Source: Variovorax paradoxus
GTDB lineage: Bacteria > Pseudomonadota > Gammaproteobacteria > Burkholderiales > Burkholderiaceae_C
Length of the DNA: 64,000 bases
Reading direction: 5' to 3'
Assembly: GCF_018614875.1 (NCBI RefSeq)
Contig: NZ_JAGGNW010000010.1
Span: 186,001 to 250,000, forward strand
The stretch's first letter is position 1. Each line of letters begins with the position of its first letter. Below the pieces are notes generated by a model. That model did no database searches. It had not been told where the DNA came from and saw nothing but the letters and a program-made list of their open reading frames with translations. Of this stretch, positions 29,813 through 39,264 are shown in pieces. Made by a program: the position numbers and the translations under genes.

Positions 29813-30997
29813 TTAAAGCAACTCGAGTGCCACGGCGGTGCCCTCGCCGCCGCCAATGCACAGCGTGGCCACGCCGCGCTTCTTGCCGCGTGCCTTCAGC
29901 GCATGGATCAGCGTGACCATGATGCGCGCACCGCTGGCACCGATCGGGTGACCCAGCGCGCAGGCGCCACCGTTCACATTGACGATTTCGTGCGACAGGT
30001 CGAGCTCGTGCATCAGCGCCATCGGCACCACCGCGAAGGCTTCGTTCACTTCCCAGAGGTCGACGTCCTTGACCGTCCAGCCGGTCTTCTTGAACAGCTT
30101 GACCACGGCGCCGACGGGTGCGGTGGAGAACCACTCGGGCTGTTGCGCGTGCGTGGCGTGGCCGACCAGGCGGGCGATGGGCTTGGCGCCGATCTTCTTC
30201 GCCTGCGATTCGGTCATCATCACCAGCGCCGCGGCGCCGTCGTTGATCGACGAACTCGATGCGGCAGTGATGGTGCCGTTCTCCTTCTTGAACGCGGGCT
30301 TGAGCGTGGCGATCTTGTCGAGCTTGACCTTGCCCGGGCCTTCGTCGATGGAAATGACGGTGTCGCCGCCGCGGCCCTTCACGGTGACGGGCACGATTTC
30401 TTCCTTGAACGCACCGGATTCGGTCGCGGCCTTGGCGCGCTGCACGCTGGCAATGGCGAAGGCATCCTGCTGCTCGCGCGTGAACTTGTACTTGGCGGCG
30501 CAGTCTTCGCCGAAGGTGCCCATGGAGCGGCCCGGCTGGTAGGCGTCTTCGAGGCCGTCGAGCATCATGTGGTCATAGATGCGGTCGTGGCCCATGCGGT
30601 AGCCGCCGCGGCCCTTGAGCATGAGGTAGGGCGCGTTGGTCATGCTTTCCATGCCGCCGGCCACCATCACCTCGTGGGTGCCAGCAAGCAGCAGGTCGTG
30701 CGCGAGCATCGCGGCCTTCATGGCCGAGCCGCACATCTTGCTGAGCGTGACCGCGCCCGCGCTGTCGGGCAGGCCGCCCTTGTACGCGGCTTGGCGCGCC
30801 GGCGCCTGGCCCTGGCCGGCCATCAGGCAGTTGCCGAACAGCACTTCGCCGACGCTGTCGGGTGCGATGCCGGCACGCTCGACGGCGGCCTTGATGGCGG
30901 CGCCGCCGAGGTCGTGCGCGGAGAGGGAAGAGAAGTCGCCCTGGAAGCTGCCCATGGGGGTGCGGGCGGCGCCGACGATGACGATGGATTCGGACAT
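29813..30997 (-). CDS. acetyl-CoA C-acetyltransferase (thiolase)
   Basis: 394 residues. Condenses or cleaves acetoacetyl-CoA. Catalytic Cys in LSKMCGSAMKAAMLA, His in GGACALGHPIGASGARI and second Cys in VATLCIGGGEGTA. Equivalent genes are called phaA or atoB; with the leucine pathway in the window it could process acetoacetyl-CoA made from acetoacetate. Between aceK and the terminator described at 29761-29799. Confidence 0.95.
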   Translation of the reverse strand: MSESIVIVGAARTPMGSFQGDFSSLSAHDLGGAAIKAAVERAGIAPDSVGEVLFGNCLMAGQGQAPARQAAYKGGLPDSAGAVTLSKMCGSAMKAAMLAHDLLLAGTHEVMVAGGMESMTNAPYLMLKGRGGYRMGHDRIYDHMMLDGLEDAYQPGRSMGTFGEDCAAKYKFTREQQDAFAIASVQRAKAATESGAFKEEIVPVTVKGRGGDTVISIDEGPGKVKLDKIATLKPAFKKENGTITAASSSSINDGAAALVMMTESQAKKIGAKPIARLVGHATHAQQPEWFSTAPVGAVVKLFKKTGWTVKDVDLWEVNEAFAVVPMALMHELDLSHEIVNVNGGACALGHPIGASGARIMVTLIHALKARGKKRGVATLCIGGGEGTAVALELL

Positions 30998-31041
30998 GGT
31001 GGTTTCCTTCAGGGAGGTGAAAGTGAAATCAAAAACGAACG

Positions 31042-32862
31042 TCAGAAATGCGTCGCATGGCCTTCGTGCTGGAAGCGCTGCGATTCTTCATACGGGAACA
31101 CGTCGAGCATCTGTCCGGCCTGGATGCGTTCCTTGTGGTGCTGCCAGAAGGCAGCGTCGAGCAGGTCGGCATGGTGCGCCATGAAGGCCTCGCGCACCGC
31201 GTCGTTGCCGAGCAGGAAAGGGCTGAAGGTTTCAGGAAACACGTCCTTCGGGCCCACCGAGTACCAGACCTCGCCGCTCATCTCGTCTTCCTCGTTGCGC
31301 GCTGCGGGCACCTTGCGGAACTGGCAGTCGGTGATGTATTCGATCTCGTCGTAGTCGTAGAAAACGACCTTGCCGCCGCGCGTGACGCCGAAGTTCTTCC
31401 ACAGCATGTCGCCGGGAAAGATGTTGGCCGCCACCATGTCCTTGATGGCGTTGCCGTATTCGATCACTGCGTGCTCGAGCTGCTCGTTCGCGCGCTTGGC
31501 ATGCGCGGGGCTTTCCGGGTTGGCCAGAATGTCGAAGGCCTCCTGCAGGAATATGTTGAGCGGGATCATGCGGCGCTCGATATAGACGTGCTTGAGCACG
31601 AGCTCCATCTCCCCGTTGCCGTCGCGGTCGCTGATCTCGAGCTGGCTGGGGGCGAATTTCCTGATCTCCTCGATCAGCTCGGGCTCGAAGCGGTCGAGCG
31701 GAAAACCCACGTCGCTGTACTCCAGCGTGTCGGCCATGCGGCCCACGCGGTCGTGCTGCTTCACGAGCATGTACTTGCCCTTGATCTGCTCGCGCGTGGT
31801 GTCCTTCTGCGGCGGATAGAAGTCCTTGATGACCTTGAACACGAACGGGAACGACGGCAGGTCGAACACCAGCATGACCATGCCCTTGATGCCGGGCGCA
31901 ATGCGGAAGCGGTCGCTCGAATAGTTCAGGTGCGAGAGAAAGTCGCGGTAGAACAGCGTCTTGCCCTGCTTGGCCAGGCCCAGCGCGTTGTAGATTTCGG
32001 CGCGCGGCTTGCGCGGCATGAGCGAGCGCAGGAACTGCACGCAGGCCGAAGGCACTTCCATGTCGACCATGAAATAGGCGCGCGCAAAGCTGAACAGCAT
32101 CTGCAGGTCGTCTTCGCCAAAGAGCACCGCGTCCACGTAGAACTTGCCATGGCTGTCGTGCAGGATCGGCAGCGAGAACGGAAGCTCGACGAAGCCGTTC
32201 ATGATCTTGCCGACCACGTAGGCGCCCTTGTTGCGGTAGAACAGCCCCGAGAGCACCTGCAGCTGGAAATTGGCGCGCAGCTTCACCTGATGAAAGCGCC
32301 CCATGATGGCGTGTGCCACGCGTTCAGCATCGCGCCGCTTGTTGGCGAAGCTGCCCTGCAGGCCGTAGTCGTCCAGCATCTGTTCGATGGTGTCGGCCAG
32401 CGTGTCGTGCGAGGGGTAGTAGGGCCGGTAGGTGGGCGCGCCGCGCGGCTCGATGTACTCGGTGCTGATGGCCGGCCGAACGAAGATGAAGTCGTTCTGG
32501 AAATAGGCCCGGTGCAGGATCTTCGTGGTCACCGAATTGAAGAAGCTCTCGGCCAGTTCGGGCTGGTGGTGGTCCACCAAGAGGCCGATGAAGTGCAGCT
32601 TGACCTGGTGCCACACCTCCATCGGCTGGTCGCCGGCCTTGAACTCTTTCTCGAGCCGGGCCACGGCCTCGTTCACGCGCAGGTCATAGAACTCGATGCG
32701 CTCGCGCTGCGCGCGCTGCTGGCCGTGCCAGTCGGCCGTTTCGAAGCGGTGCTTGGCGCGCGCCGATTCGGCGCGAAACAGCGTGTAGTGGCGGTTGAAT
32801 CCATCGATCATTGCCTTGGCGATGTCGTAGGCCAGCGGTGAATCGAGACGCTGCGGGAACAT
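31042..32862 (-). CDS. aceK: isocitrate dehydrogenase kinase/phosphatase
   Basis: 606 residues. Phosphorylates or dephosphorylates isocitrate dehydrogenase to route isocitrate into the glyoxylate shunt during growth on acetate, fatty acids or leucine-derived acetyl-CoA. AceK hallmarks: [60 protein letters not shown] and [14 protein letters not shown]. No aceA/aceB in the window; placement next to acyl-CoA genes is functionally coherent. Confidence 0.97.
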   Translation of the reverse strand: MFPQRLDSPLAYDIAKAMIDGFNRHYTLFRAESARAKHRFETADWHGQQRAQRERIEFYDLRVNEAVARLEKEFKAGDQPMEVWHQVKLHFIGLLVDHHQPELAESFFNSVTTKILHRAYFQNDFIFVRPAISTEYIEPRGAPTYRPYYPSHDTLADTIEQMLDDYGLQGSFANKRRDAERVAHAIMGRFHQVKLRANFQLQVLSGLFYRNKGAYVVGKIMNGFVELPFSLPILHDSHGKFYVDAVLFGEDDLQMLFSFARAYFMVDMEVPSACVQFLRSLMPRKPRAEIYNALGLAKQGKTLFYRDFLSHLNYSSDRFRIAPGIKGMVMLVFDLPSFPFVFKVIKDFYPPQKDTTREQIKGKYMLVKQHDRVGRMADTLEYSDVGFPLDRFEPELIEEIRKFAPSQLEISDRDGNGEMELVLKHVYIERRMIPLNIFLQEAFDILANPESPAHAKRANEQLEHAVIEYGNAIKDMVAANIFPGDMLWKNFGVTRGGKVVFYDYDEIEYITDCQFRKVPAARNEEDEMSGEVWYSVGPKDVFPETFSPFLLGNDAVREAFMAHHADLLDAAFWQHHKERIQAGQMLDVFPYEESQRFQHEGHATHF

Positions 32863-32891
32863 GGCAGTGCGGGCCGATGCTGGACGGCCGG

Positions 32892-33671
32892 TCAGGCCGC
32901 GGCGGGGTCGGCCGTGCCATTGGCCTCGGGCTGCGGCGCCATGGCTTGCGCCTCCTGCACCGACTGGTTCACCTGCGTGCCTTGCAGCGTCAGCGACTGG
33001 ATCACTTCGCCGGGCTTGCTCCACTTGTAGCGGATGCGCTGCACCGCGGCCTTGTACACCGCGTCGAGCGGCTTGGCGCCGTCGACATTCAGGCCCAGGT
33101 CCTGCAAGAGGCCGTCGTGCACGCCGAAGGTCCAGCCATGGATCTGCACCTTCTGGCCGCGGCCCCAGGCATCGACCATGACGGTGCTGACCGCCACGTT
33201 GACCACCTGCTCGGCCACGTTGAGCTCGCACAGTGCATCGACGCGCACTTCCTCGGGCAGGCTCTCGAGCATCACGCTGTGCCGGTCGCGCACGTCCTGG
33301 ATGTGGCGGATCCAGTTGTCGGCCAGGCCGATGCGCTTGCCGCTGAGCGCGGCCTTCACGCCGGCGCAGCCGTAGTGGCCCACCACCATGATGTGCTCGA
33401 TCTTCAGGTGCTCGACCGCGAACTGGATCGCCGAGAGCGCATTGAGGTCGGAGTGCACCACGATGTTGGCGACGTTGCGGTGCACGAACACCTCGCCCGG
33501 CTCCAGGCCGGTGATCTGGTTGGCGGGCACGCGGCTGTCGGAACAGCCGATCCACATATAGCGCGGCGTCTGCTGCTTCACCAGGCTGGTGAAGAAGCCA
33601 GGCCGGTCGCGTTCCATCTGTGCGGACCAGGCACGGTTGTGGGCAAACAGGTCATCAAGATTGTCGGACAT
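32892..33671 (-). CDS. can: beta-class carbonic anhydrase
   Basis: 259 residues. Interconverts CO2 and bicarbonate; bicarbonate feeds biotin carboxylases such as the methylcrotonyl-CoA carboxylase encoded here. Zinc ligands are all present: [14 protein letters not shown] (Cys, Asp-Arg pair) and [13 protein letters not shown] (His, Cys). The C-terminus (~40 residues) is an Ala/Pro/Gln-rich extension beyond the core. Same strand as the MerR gene 39 bp upstream and aceK downstream. Confidence 0.95.
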   Translation of the reverse strand: MSDNLDDLFAHNRAWSAQMERDRPGFFTSLVKQQTPRYMWIGCSDSRVPANQITGLEPGEVFVHRNVANIVVHSDLNALSAIQFAVEHLKIEHIMVVGHYGCAGVKAALSGKRIGLADNWIRHIQDVRDRHSVMLESLPEEVRVDALCELNVAEQVVNVAVSTVMVDAWGRGQKVQIHGWTFGVHDGLLQDLGLNVDGAKPLDAVYKAAVQRIRYKWSKPGEVIQSLTLQGTQVNQSVQEAQAMAPQPEANGTADPAAA

Positions 33672-33710
33672 GGCAGTGATTGTCGGTGAGTCGTGATTCG
33701 GTTCGGGATC

Positions 33711-34109
33711 TCAGGCCGCCCTGGCCACTTTCTGCGCGCGGGCCAGCGTCGAGCGGCCCTTTTTCTCCTGCTCGCGCACTTCCGCCAGGTTGGCCTGCAG
33801 TTCGGCCAGCTGCGCCTCGAGTTGCGCGCGGTGTGCACCCAGCACGCCAAGGAACTTCTGCAGTTGCGGCACGGTGTCGCGCGGGCTGTCGTACATGTCG
33901 AGGATTTCCTTGGCCTCGGTCAGGCTCAGGCCCAGGCGCTTGGCGCGCAGCGTGAGCGTGAGCCGCGCCCGGTCGCGCGCGCTGTAGACGCGCTGCATGC
34001 CGGCGCGCTCCGGCGTCAGCAGCCCCATGTCTTCATAGAAGCGGATGGCACGCGTCGTGAGGTCGAACTCCTTCGCGAGCTGGCTGATGGTGAAGGTCTG
34101 CGCGGACAT
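33711..34109 (-). CDS. liuR: MerR family transcriptional regulator, LiuR-like
   Basis: 132 residues. The winged HTH reads FTISQLAKEFDLTTRAIRFY and EDMGLLTPERAGMQRVYSAR, then a coiled-coil (LGVLGAHRAQLEAQLAELQA...). No Cys metal site at the C-terminus, so not a metal sensor. The pattern matches LiuR, the MerR regulator of branched-chain amino acid degradation genes in proteobacteria. A perfect palindrome lies upstream on the divergent side. Symbol given on sequence resemblance and the leucine genes 6-14 kb away, not on proof. Confidence 0.75.
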   Translation of the reverse strand: MSAQTFTISQLAKEFDLTTRAIRFYEDMGLLTPERAGMQRVYSARDRARLTLTLRAKRLGLSLTEAKEILDMYDSPRDTVPQLQKFLGVLGAHRAQLEAQLAELQANLAEVREQEKKGRSTLARAQKVARAA

Positions 34110-34203
34110 GTGGATGTGGGCTGGCGAAAAGCTGTATCGAGGGGGCGTTGCGAGGGCGACAGCAGGTTTTCCCCGCGCTCCCTACAATGATGCCCTCAAC
34201 CCA

Positions 34204-34223
34204 TGACGTTTACGTAAACGTCA
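34204..34223. promoter_or_regulatory. 20-bp perfect palindrome, probable MerR/LiuR operator
   Basis: TGACGTTTACGTAAACGTCA is perfectly self-complementary. It lies 94 bp from the MerR start and 7 bp before the ATG of the divergent MBL gene. LiuR sites are AT/CG palindromes of the ACGTTTACGT type as I remember them, which fits. TACAAT at 34183-34188 may be a -10 box, placing the palindrome across or just after the start site of the MBL transcript, a repressing position. Confidence 0.75.
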
Positions 34224-34230
34224 ATCTTAC

Positions 34231-35310
34231 ATGAACCTCCTCGAACGCGAACTCCACTACCCCCTGGGCGACACCCTGCCCGCCGCCGGCGAAGCACTGG
34301 AAGTCGCGCCGGGCGTGCGATGGATCCGCATGCGGCTGCCGTTTGCGCTCGACCACATCAACCTCTGGCTGCTGCGCGACAGCATCGACGGCGTCGAGGG
34401 CTGGACGGTGGTCGACTGCTGCATCGCGCACGACGAAGCCCGCGCCCAGTGGGAGCAGATCTTCGAAACCCAGCTGCAGGGCCTGCCGATCCTGCGCGTG
34501 ATCGTCACCCACATGCACCCGGACCACATCGGCCTGGCCGAGTGGCTGTGCACGCGCTGGAACGCACCGCTGTGGATCAGCTCGACCGACTACCACGTGG
34601 CCCGCGTGCTGAGCACCGCCGGCGACACGCTCGCGGGCGGCGACGCGGCGGCGAGCTTCTTCGCCTCGCATGGCCTGGCCGATCCCGAGGCGGTCGCCAA
34701 GATCCGCGCCCGCACCAACTACTACGCCAGCATGGTGCCCTCCGTGCCCGACCGCTTCACCCGCATGATGGACGGCGACACCGTGGCCATCAATGGCCAC
34801 GCCTGGCGCTGCATCAGCGGCTACGGCCACGCGCCCGAGCACATTGCGCTGTACTGCGACGAGCTGAAGCTGCTGCTGGGCGGCGACATGATGCTGCCGC
34901 GCATCTCGACCAACGTGAGCGTGCATGCGGGCGAACCCGAAGCCAACTCGCTGCGGCTGTTCCTGGACAGCATCGACAAGTTCAAGGCGCTGCCGGCCGA
35001 CACGCTGGGCCTGCCCTCGCACGGCAAGCCGTTCACGGGCATTCACCGCCGCGTCGACCAGCTGCAGGAGCACCACCGCGACCGCCTGGCCGAACTGCTC
35101 GAAGCCTGCACCGCGCGCCCGCTGACCGCGGCCGAGGGCCTGCCCATCCTGTTCAAGCGCGAACTCGATCTGCACCAGATGACCTTCGCGATGGGCGAGA
35201 CGGTGGCGCACCTGCACCTGCTGTGGTTCGCGGGCCAGCTCAGGCGCGAACTGGGCCCCGACGGCATCTACCGCTTCGGAGCCCGCAGCGCCACGGCCCT
35301 GGGACTTTAG
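34231..35310 (+). CDS. MBL-fold metallohydrolase
   Basis: 359 residues. The metallo-beta-lactamase zinc motif THMHPDHIGLAEW (HxHxDH, about 92-104) is intact, with downstream HAPEHIALY and LPSHGKPFTGI supplying further ligands. The C-terminal ~70 residues (LDLHQMTFAMGETVAHLHLL) form the helical winged extension seen in MBL proteins of the beta-lactamase-like/RNase Z group 2 type. Substrate unknown; possibly a thioester, given the acyl-CoA context. Its start is almost on the LiuR-type palindrome, so it is probably under that regulator. Confidence 0.88.
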   Translation: MNLLERELHYPLGDTLPAAGEALEVAPGVRWIRMRLPFALDHINLWLLRDSIDGVEGWTVVDCCIAHDEARAQWEQIFETQLQGLPILRVIVTHMHPDHIGLAEWLCTRWNAPLWISSTDYHVARVLSTAGDTLAGGDAAASFFASHGLADPEAVAKIRARTNYYASMVPSVPDRFTRMMDGDTVAINGHAWRCISGYGHAPEHIALYCDELKLLLGGDMMLPRISTNVSVHAGEPEANSLRLFLDSIDKFKALPADTLGLPSHGKPFTGIHRRVDQLQEHHRDRLAELLEACTARPLTAAEGLPILFKRELDLHQMTFAMGETVAHLHLLWFAGQLRRELGPDGIYRFGARSATALGL

Positions 35311-35319
35311 ACTCGGTGG

Positions 35320-36627
35320 ATGGACACGCTTGCTGAGCTGCGCGCGGGCCGGCTGGCAGGCGCAAAACGAATCGATCTCTCGTGCGGACTCACCGAGTTC
35401 CCGCGCGAAATCTTCGACCTGGCCGATTCGCTCGAGACACTGAACCTCTCCGGGAACGCGCTCGATGCGCTGCCCGACGACCTGGGCCGGCTGCATCGCC
35501 TGCGCGTGCTGTTCTGCTCCGACAACCGCTTCACCCAGTTGCCCGAATCCATCGGCCAGTGCCGGGCGCTGGAAATGGTCGGGTTCAAGGCCAACCGCAT
35601 CCGCACCGTGCCTGCCGCCGCGTTGCAGCTGCCGTCGCTGCGCTGGCTGATCCTGACCGACAACCAGATCGAGACCTTGCCCGCCACGCTCGGCCAATGC
35701 ATGCAGATGCAGAAGCTCATGCTCGCCGGCAACCGGTTGCGCGCGCTGCCGGAATCGCTGGCGGCCTGCGGCCGGCTCGAACTGCTGCGCATTTCCGCCA
35801 ATCGCTTCGAGGCGCTGCCCGCATGGCTGCTCTCGCTGCCGCGCCTGTCATGGCTCGCGGGTGCAGGCAACCCCTTCGATGCGCAGGCCGAGGAAGCAGC
35901 CATCGCCGCGCGGTCGGTACCGCATGTCGACTGGCGCGAACTGGCACTGGGCACACAGCTCGGCGAGGGGGCGTCGGGAGTGATCCACCAGGCGACCCTG
36001 GGCCCCGCGTCACAGCCGGTGGCCGTCAAGCTGTTCAAGGGGGCGGTGACGAGCGACGGCTGGCCGCACAGCGAAATGGCAGCCAGCATCGCAGCCGGCG
36101 CGCATCCGACGCTGATTGCCGCGCAAGGCAGGATCGATGGGCATCCCGACGGTACCCAAGGGCTGGTCATGGCGCTGGCGGACCCTTCTTTCCGCACGCT
36201 CGCAGGGCCGCCGAGCCTTGCGTCCTGCACGCGCGACGTCTACCCGGCCGATGCGCAGTGGAATTCCGACCTGGCATTGCGCATCGCCCGCGACGTCGCT
36301 TCCGCCATGCAGCACCTGCATACGCGCGGCATCCTCCACGGCGATCTCTACGCGCACAACATCCTCTGGAACGCGCAGGGCGGCGGATTGCTCGGCGACT
36401 TTGGCGCGGCCTGGATGACGGGCGCGCTCGGCCCGGCGCAAGCCGATGCGTTGCAGCGGCTGGAGATGCGCGCCTTCGGCTGCCTGCTTGAAGAACTGCT
36501 CGAGCATTGCAGCGATGCCCCGCCGCAAGCCATGACCGCCCTGAAAGACCGCTGCATGCAGGATGTGGCCGCGCGGCCCTCGTTCACCGAGGCGTTGACG
36601 CTGCTCCAGAGCGAGTTCTCGCAATGA
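35320..36627 (+). CDS. leucine-rich repeat protein kinase fusion
   Basis: 435 residues. Residues about 15-195 are seven ~23-residue leucine-rich repeats (e.g. SLETLNLSGNALDALPDDLG, LRWLILTDNQIETLPATLGQ). Residues about 205-433 are a Ser/Thr kinase-like domain: LGEGASGVIHQA (Gly loop), VAVKLF (Lys237), ILHGDLYAHNIL (catalytic loop, Arg of HRD replaced by Gly, Asp342 kept) and GDFGAAW (DFG). No membrane segment or signal peptide. HGD loops occur in known active kinases, so activity is plausible. Between the MBL gene (9 bp) and a pseudouridine synthase gene (4-bp overlap). Confidence 0.85.
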   Translation: MDTLAELRAGRLAGAKRIDLSCGLTEFPREIFDLADSLETLNLSGNALDALPDDLGRLHRLRVLFCSDNRFTQLPESIGQCRALEMVGFKANRIRTVPAAALQLPSLRWLILTDNQIETLPATLGQCMQMQKLMLAGNRLRALPESLAACGRLELLRISANRFEALPAWLLSLPRLSWLAGAGNPFDAQAEEAAIAARSVPHVDWRELALGTQLGEGASGVIHQATLGPASQPVAVKLFKGAVTSDGWPHSEMAASIAAGAHPTLIAAQGRIDGHPDGTQGLVMALADPSFRTLAGPPSLASCTRDVYPADAQWNSDLALRIARDVASAMQHLHTRGILHGDLYAHNILWNAQGGGLLGDFGAAWMTGALGPAQADALQRLEMRAFGCLLEELLEHCSDAPPQAMTALKDRCMQDVAARPSFTEALTLLQSEFSQ

Positions 36628-37535
36628 CGAGCCCACGCTTGCCGCTGCCCACGCGCGACGGCGTCGGCCCGAGCTGCGTCGGCCTTCCGCAAGGCCCCTG
36701 GCTCACCATCGCGGAGTTCCTGATGGCGCGCTTTCCCGCGATCACGCCCGAAGCCTGGATGGCACGCATCGAGGCCAACGACGTGATCGACGAGTACGGC
36801 ATGCCCGTGACCGCGCAGCGCCGCTACCAGGCGCCGCTGCGCGTGTACTACTACCGCACGCTCGATGCCGAGGTGCGCATTCCCTTCGACGAGCAGGTGC
36901 TGTTCCAGGACGACCAGCTCGTGGTGGTGGACAAGCCGCCGTTCCTGCCCGTGACGCCCACCGGCAAGTACCTGCAGGAAAGCCTGCTGGTGCGGCTCAA
37001 GCGCAAGCTGAAGCTCGACGACCTGGTGCCGCTGCACCGCATCGATCGCAGCACCGCGGGGCTGGTGCTGTTCTCGGTGCGTCCCGAAACGCGCGGCGCC
37101 TACCAGGCCATGTTCCCGGAGCGCCGCATCGCCAAGCACTACGAGGCCGTGGTGCCGTGGCAGCCGGGCGTGTCGTCGGTGCCCGGCGTCTATCGCAGCC
37201 GGCTGGTGGACGACGAGCATTTCATGCGCGTGAAGGAAGAAGCCGGCGAGCCCAACTCCGAAACGCGCATCACGGTGGAGGAAACGGCGGGCGGCCATGC
37301 CCTGCTGAAGCTCTCGCCGGTCACCGGCCGCAAGCACCAGCTGCGGGTGCACTGCATGGCGCTGGGCATGCCGATCCTCAACGATCCGTTCTATCCCACG
37401 CTACTGCCGCCCCACAGCGACGATTTCGACAAGCCGTTGCAGCTGCTGGCCAAGTCGGTGGCGTTCCAGGACCCCGTGAGCGGCGAGCTGCGCAGCTTCA
37501 CAAGCCCGCGCAGCCTGGCACTGCCGCCAAGGTGA
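36624..37535 (+). CDS. RluA-type RNA pseudouridine synthase
   Basis: 303 residues. The catalytic motif PLHRIDRSTAGLVLFS contains Asp141; TGRKHQLRVHCMALGMPILN is the conserved C-terminal motif. Isomerises uridine in rRNA or tRNA. No S4 domain is evident; the N-terminal ~85 residues replace it. Start overlaps the kinase stop (ATGA), so a longer in-frame start at 36507 was rejected. Confidence 0.9.
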   Translation: MTSPRLPLPTRDGVGPSCVGLPQGPWLTIAEFLMARFPAITPEAWMARIEANDVIDEYGMPVTAQRRYQAPLRVYYYRTLDAEVRIPFDEQVLFQDDQLVVVDKPPFLPVTPTGKYLQESLLVRLKRKLKLDDLVPLHRIDRSTAGLVLFSVRPETRGAYQAMFPERRIAKHYEAVVPWQPGVSSVPGVYRSRLVDDEHFMRVKEEAGEPNSETRITVEETAGGHALLKLSPVTGRKHQLRVHCMALGMPILNDPFYPTLLPPHSDDFDKPLQLLAKSVAFQDPVSGELRSFTSPRSLALPPR

Positions 37536-37610
37536 CGCCCCGCGAGCGCCCGGCGCACTAAGCTCGTTTCCTGGAGAAATCTTTCATCGCATTCAGGAGA
37601 CACCCGCACC

Positions 37611-38381
37611 ATGGACACCACCCAACTCTTCTCGCTGAAGGGCCGCAGCGCCCTGATCACCGGCGGCTCGCGCGGCATCGGCCGCATGATCGCCGAAGGC
37701 TTCCTGGCCCAGGGCGCGCGCGTGTACATCTCGGCCCGCAAGGCCGCGGCCTGCGACCAGACCGCCAAGGAGCTTTCGACCTTCGGCCATTGCGTGTCGC
37801 TGCCGGCCGACGTGTCCACGCTGGAGGGCGCGCAGGCGCTGGTCGATGCCTATGCGAAGCATGAGGACTCGCTCGACATCCTGGTCAACAACGCCGGCGC
37901 GGCCTGGGGCGCGCCGTACGACGAGTTTCCCGAGAGCGGCTGGGACAAGGTGGTGGACCTGAACCTCAAGACGCCGTTCTTCCTGACCCAGGCGCTGACG
38001 CCGATGCTCAGGAAGGCCGCGACCGATCATCTGGCGAAGGTGATCAACATTGCATCGATCGACGGCATCTCGGTGAATCCGCAGGAGACGTATTCCTACG
38101 CCGCGAGCAAGGCCGGCTTGATCCAGCTCACGCGGCGCATGGCGCTGCGGCTGGCGCAAGACCGGATCGTGGTGAGCGCGATTGCGCCGGGCGCGTTTGC
38201 ATCGGACATGAACAAGCTGGCGCGCGACCATGGCGATGAAGTGAAGGAGCGGATTCCTGCGGGGCGCATCGGGCTGCCCGAGGACATGGCGGGGGCGGCG
38301 ATCTATCTTGCTTCGCGGGCGGGGGACTATGTGATGGGGTCTACGTTGGTGGTGGATGGGGGGGTGACGCACGCGCGCTGA
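37611..38381 (+). CDS. SDR family oxidoreductase
   Basis: 256 residues, classical short-chain dehydrogenase. TGGSRGIGRMIAEGFLAQGA (NAD(P) loop), LVNNAGAAWG, catalytic Ser-Ile-Asp stretch NIASIDGISV and YSYAASKAGLIQ (YxxxK). C-terminal GSTLVVDGGVTHAR is typical. FabG/RhlG-like; RhlG reduces 3-oxoacyl chains. Substrate not determinable. AGGAG lies 15 bp before the ATG, the spacing being long. Confidence 0.92.
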   Translation: MDTTQLFSLKGRSALITGGSRGIGRMIAEGFLAQGARVYISARKAAACDQTAKELSTFGHCVSLPADVSTLEGAQALVDAYAKHEDSLDILVNNAGAAWGAPYDEFPESGWDKVVDLNLKTPFFLTQALTPMLRKAATDHLAKVINIASIDGISVNPQETYSYAASKAGLIQLTRRMALRLAQDRIVVSAIAPGAFASDMNKLARDHGDEVKERIPAGRIGLPEDMAGAAIYLASRAGDYVMGSTLVVDGGVTHAR

Positions 38382-38395
38382 ATTTTTGTTTTTTT

Positions 38396-38415
38396 GAGTC
38401 CCGGCCCCGGAAAGA
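38396..38415. repeat. partial copy of the 24448-24682 inverted-repeat arm
   Basis: GAGTCCCGGCCCCGGAAAGA resembles the right-arm end at 24666-24685 (GAGACCCGGCCCCGGGAAAC), directly after the SDR stop and a T-rich run. It suggests a degraded or half element of the same family, perhaps retained as an SDR terminator (TTTTTGTTTTTTT lies just before it). Confidence 0.45.
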
Positions 38416-38474
38416 AACCAAACCCAGTTGCTACCATCGCCACAACCCCCAGACAACAAGTTCCGCCCAAAACA

Positions 38475-39167
38475 ATGCCCTCATTCCCCTTCGCCGCAGT
38501 CCTCTTCGACTGCGACGGCGTCCTCGTCGATTCCGAACCCATCACCAACCGCGTGCTCGCCGAGATGCTCGGCGAACTCGGCTGGCAGCTCAGCACCGAA
38601 GAGTCGATGAACACCTTCACCGGCAAGGCCGTGAAGGACGAAACCGCGCTCATCGAATCCAGGACCGGCGTCAGGATCACCGAAGAGTGGCTGAAGGCAT
38701 TCAGGGGCCGCCGCAACGAAGCCCTCGAACGCGACCTGAGAGCCATTCCCCACGCCCCCGCGGCCATCCGCGAAATTCATGCACGGCTTGAGGGCCGCAT
38801 CGCCTGCGCCTCGGGCGCGGACCGTCACAAGGTCGAGCTGCAACTGGCCAAGGTCGGCCTGCTCGATTGCTTCGAAGGCCGCATCTTCAGCGGCCACGAG
38901 ATGCCGCGCTCCAAACCCCATCCCGACGTGTACCTTGCCGCCGCCGAGGCGCTGGGCGTCGATCCAAAGCGCTGCGCGGTGGTCGAGGACACCGTCACGG
39001 GCGCGATGGCCGGCGTGGCCGCGGGTGCCACGGTGTTCGGCTACAGCACCGGCGAGTCGGGCCACAGCGGCCCCGAGGCGCTGCGCAGCGTCGGCGCGCT
39101 GCAGGTGTTCAGCGACATGAGGGAGCTTCCCGCGCTGCTCGCTGCGCACGGCCTGCAGCCGGCCTGA
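38475..39167 (+). CDS. HAD-IA family phosphatase/phosphomutase
   Basis: 230 residues. Motif I LFDCDGVLVDSEP (nucleophile Asp and Asp+2), motif II CASGADRHKVELQL, motif III Lys in RSKPHPDVYL and motif IV VVEDTVTGAMAG. Cap domain of the C1 alpha-helical type, as in beta-phosphoglucomutase and YjjG/GPH-type sugar phosphatases. I used the ATG at 38475 since an upstream in-frame ATG (38394) covers the repeat remnant. Confidence 0.9.
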   Translation: MPSFPFAAVLFDCDGVLVDSEPITNRVLAEMLGELGWQLSTEESMNTFTGKAVKDETALIESRTGVRITEEWLKAFRGRRNEALERDLRAIPHAPAAIREIHARLEGRIACASGADRHKVELQLAKVGLLDCFEGRIFSGHEMPRSKPHPDVYLAAAEALGVDPKRCAVVEDTVTGAMAGVAAGATVFGYSTGESGHSGPEALRSVGALQVFSDMRELPALLAAHGLQPA

Positions 39168-39264
39168 AAAACAGGCGCTGGAACCAAGCCCCTGCCGCGA
39201 GCAAGCCTGCAAGGTTTCTGCTGCAATGGCACCAAGCAAGCAAGTCCACAAGGAGCCAGACCCC

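Noticed and set aside
27316..29856. 846-residue frame joining M20 peptidase region and acyl-CoA dehydrogenase
   Set aside because: The upstream part is an out-of-frame reading of the peptidase gene; the real dehydrogenase starts at 28446 with the family N-terminus.
31042..33555. 837-residue N-terminal extension of AceK
   Set aside because: Extra residues overlap the carbonic anhydrase gene in another frame and show no AceK similarity; family start is at 32862.
36334..36348. LRR-kinase as a dead pseudokinase
   Set aside because: HGD instead of HRD alone is not enough; the Lys, catalytic Asp and DFG are present and HGD kinases can be active.
38394..38474. Upstream start for the HAD gene
   Set aside because: It would translate the repeat remnant at 38396-38415; the HAD fold begins right after the ATG at 38475.
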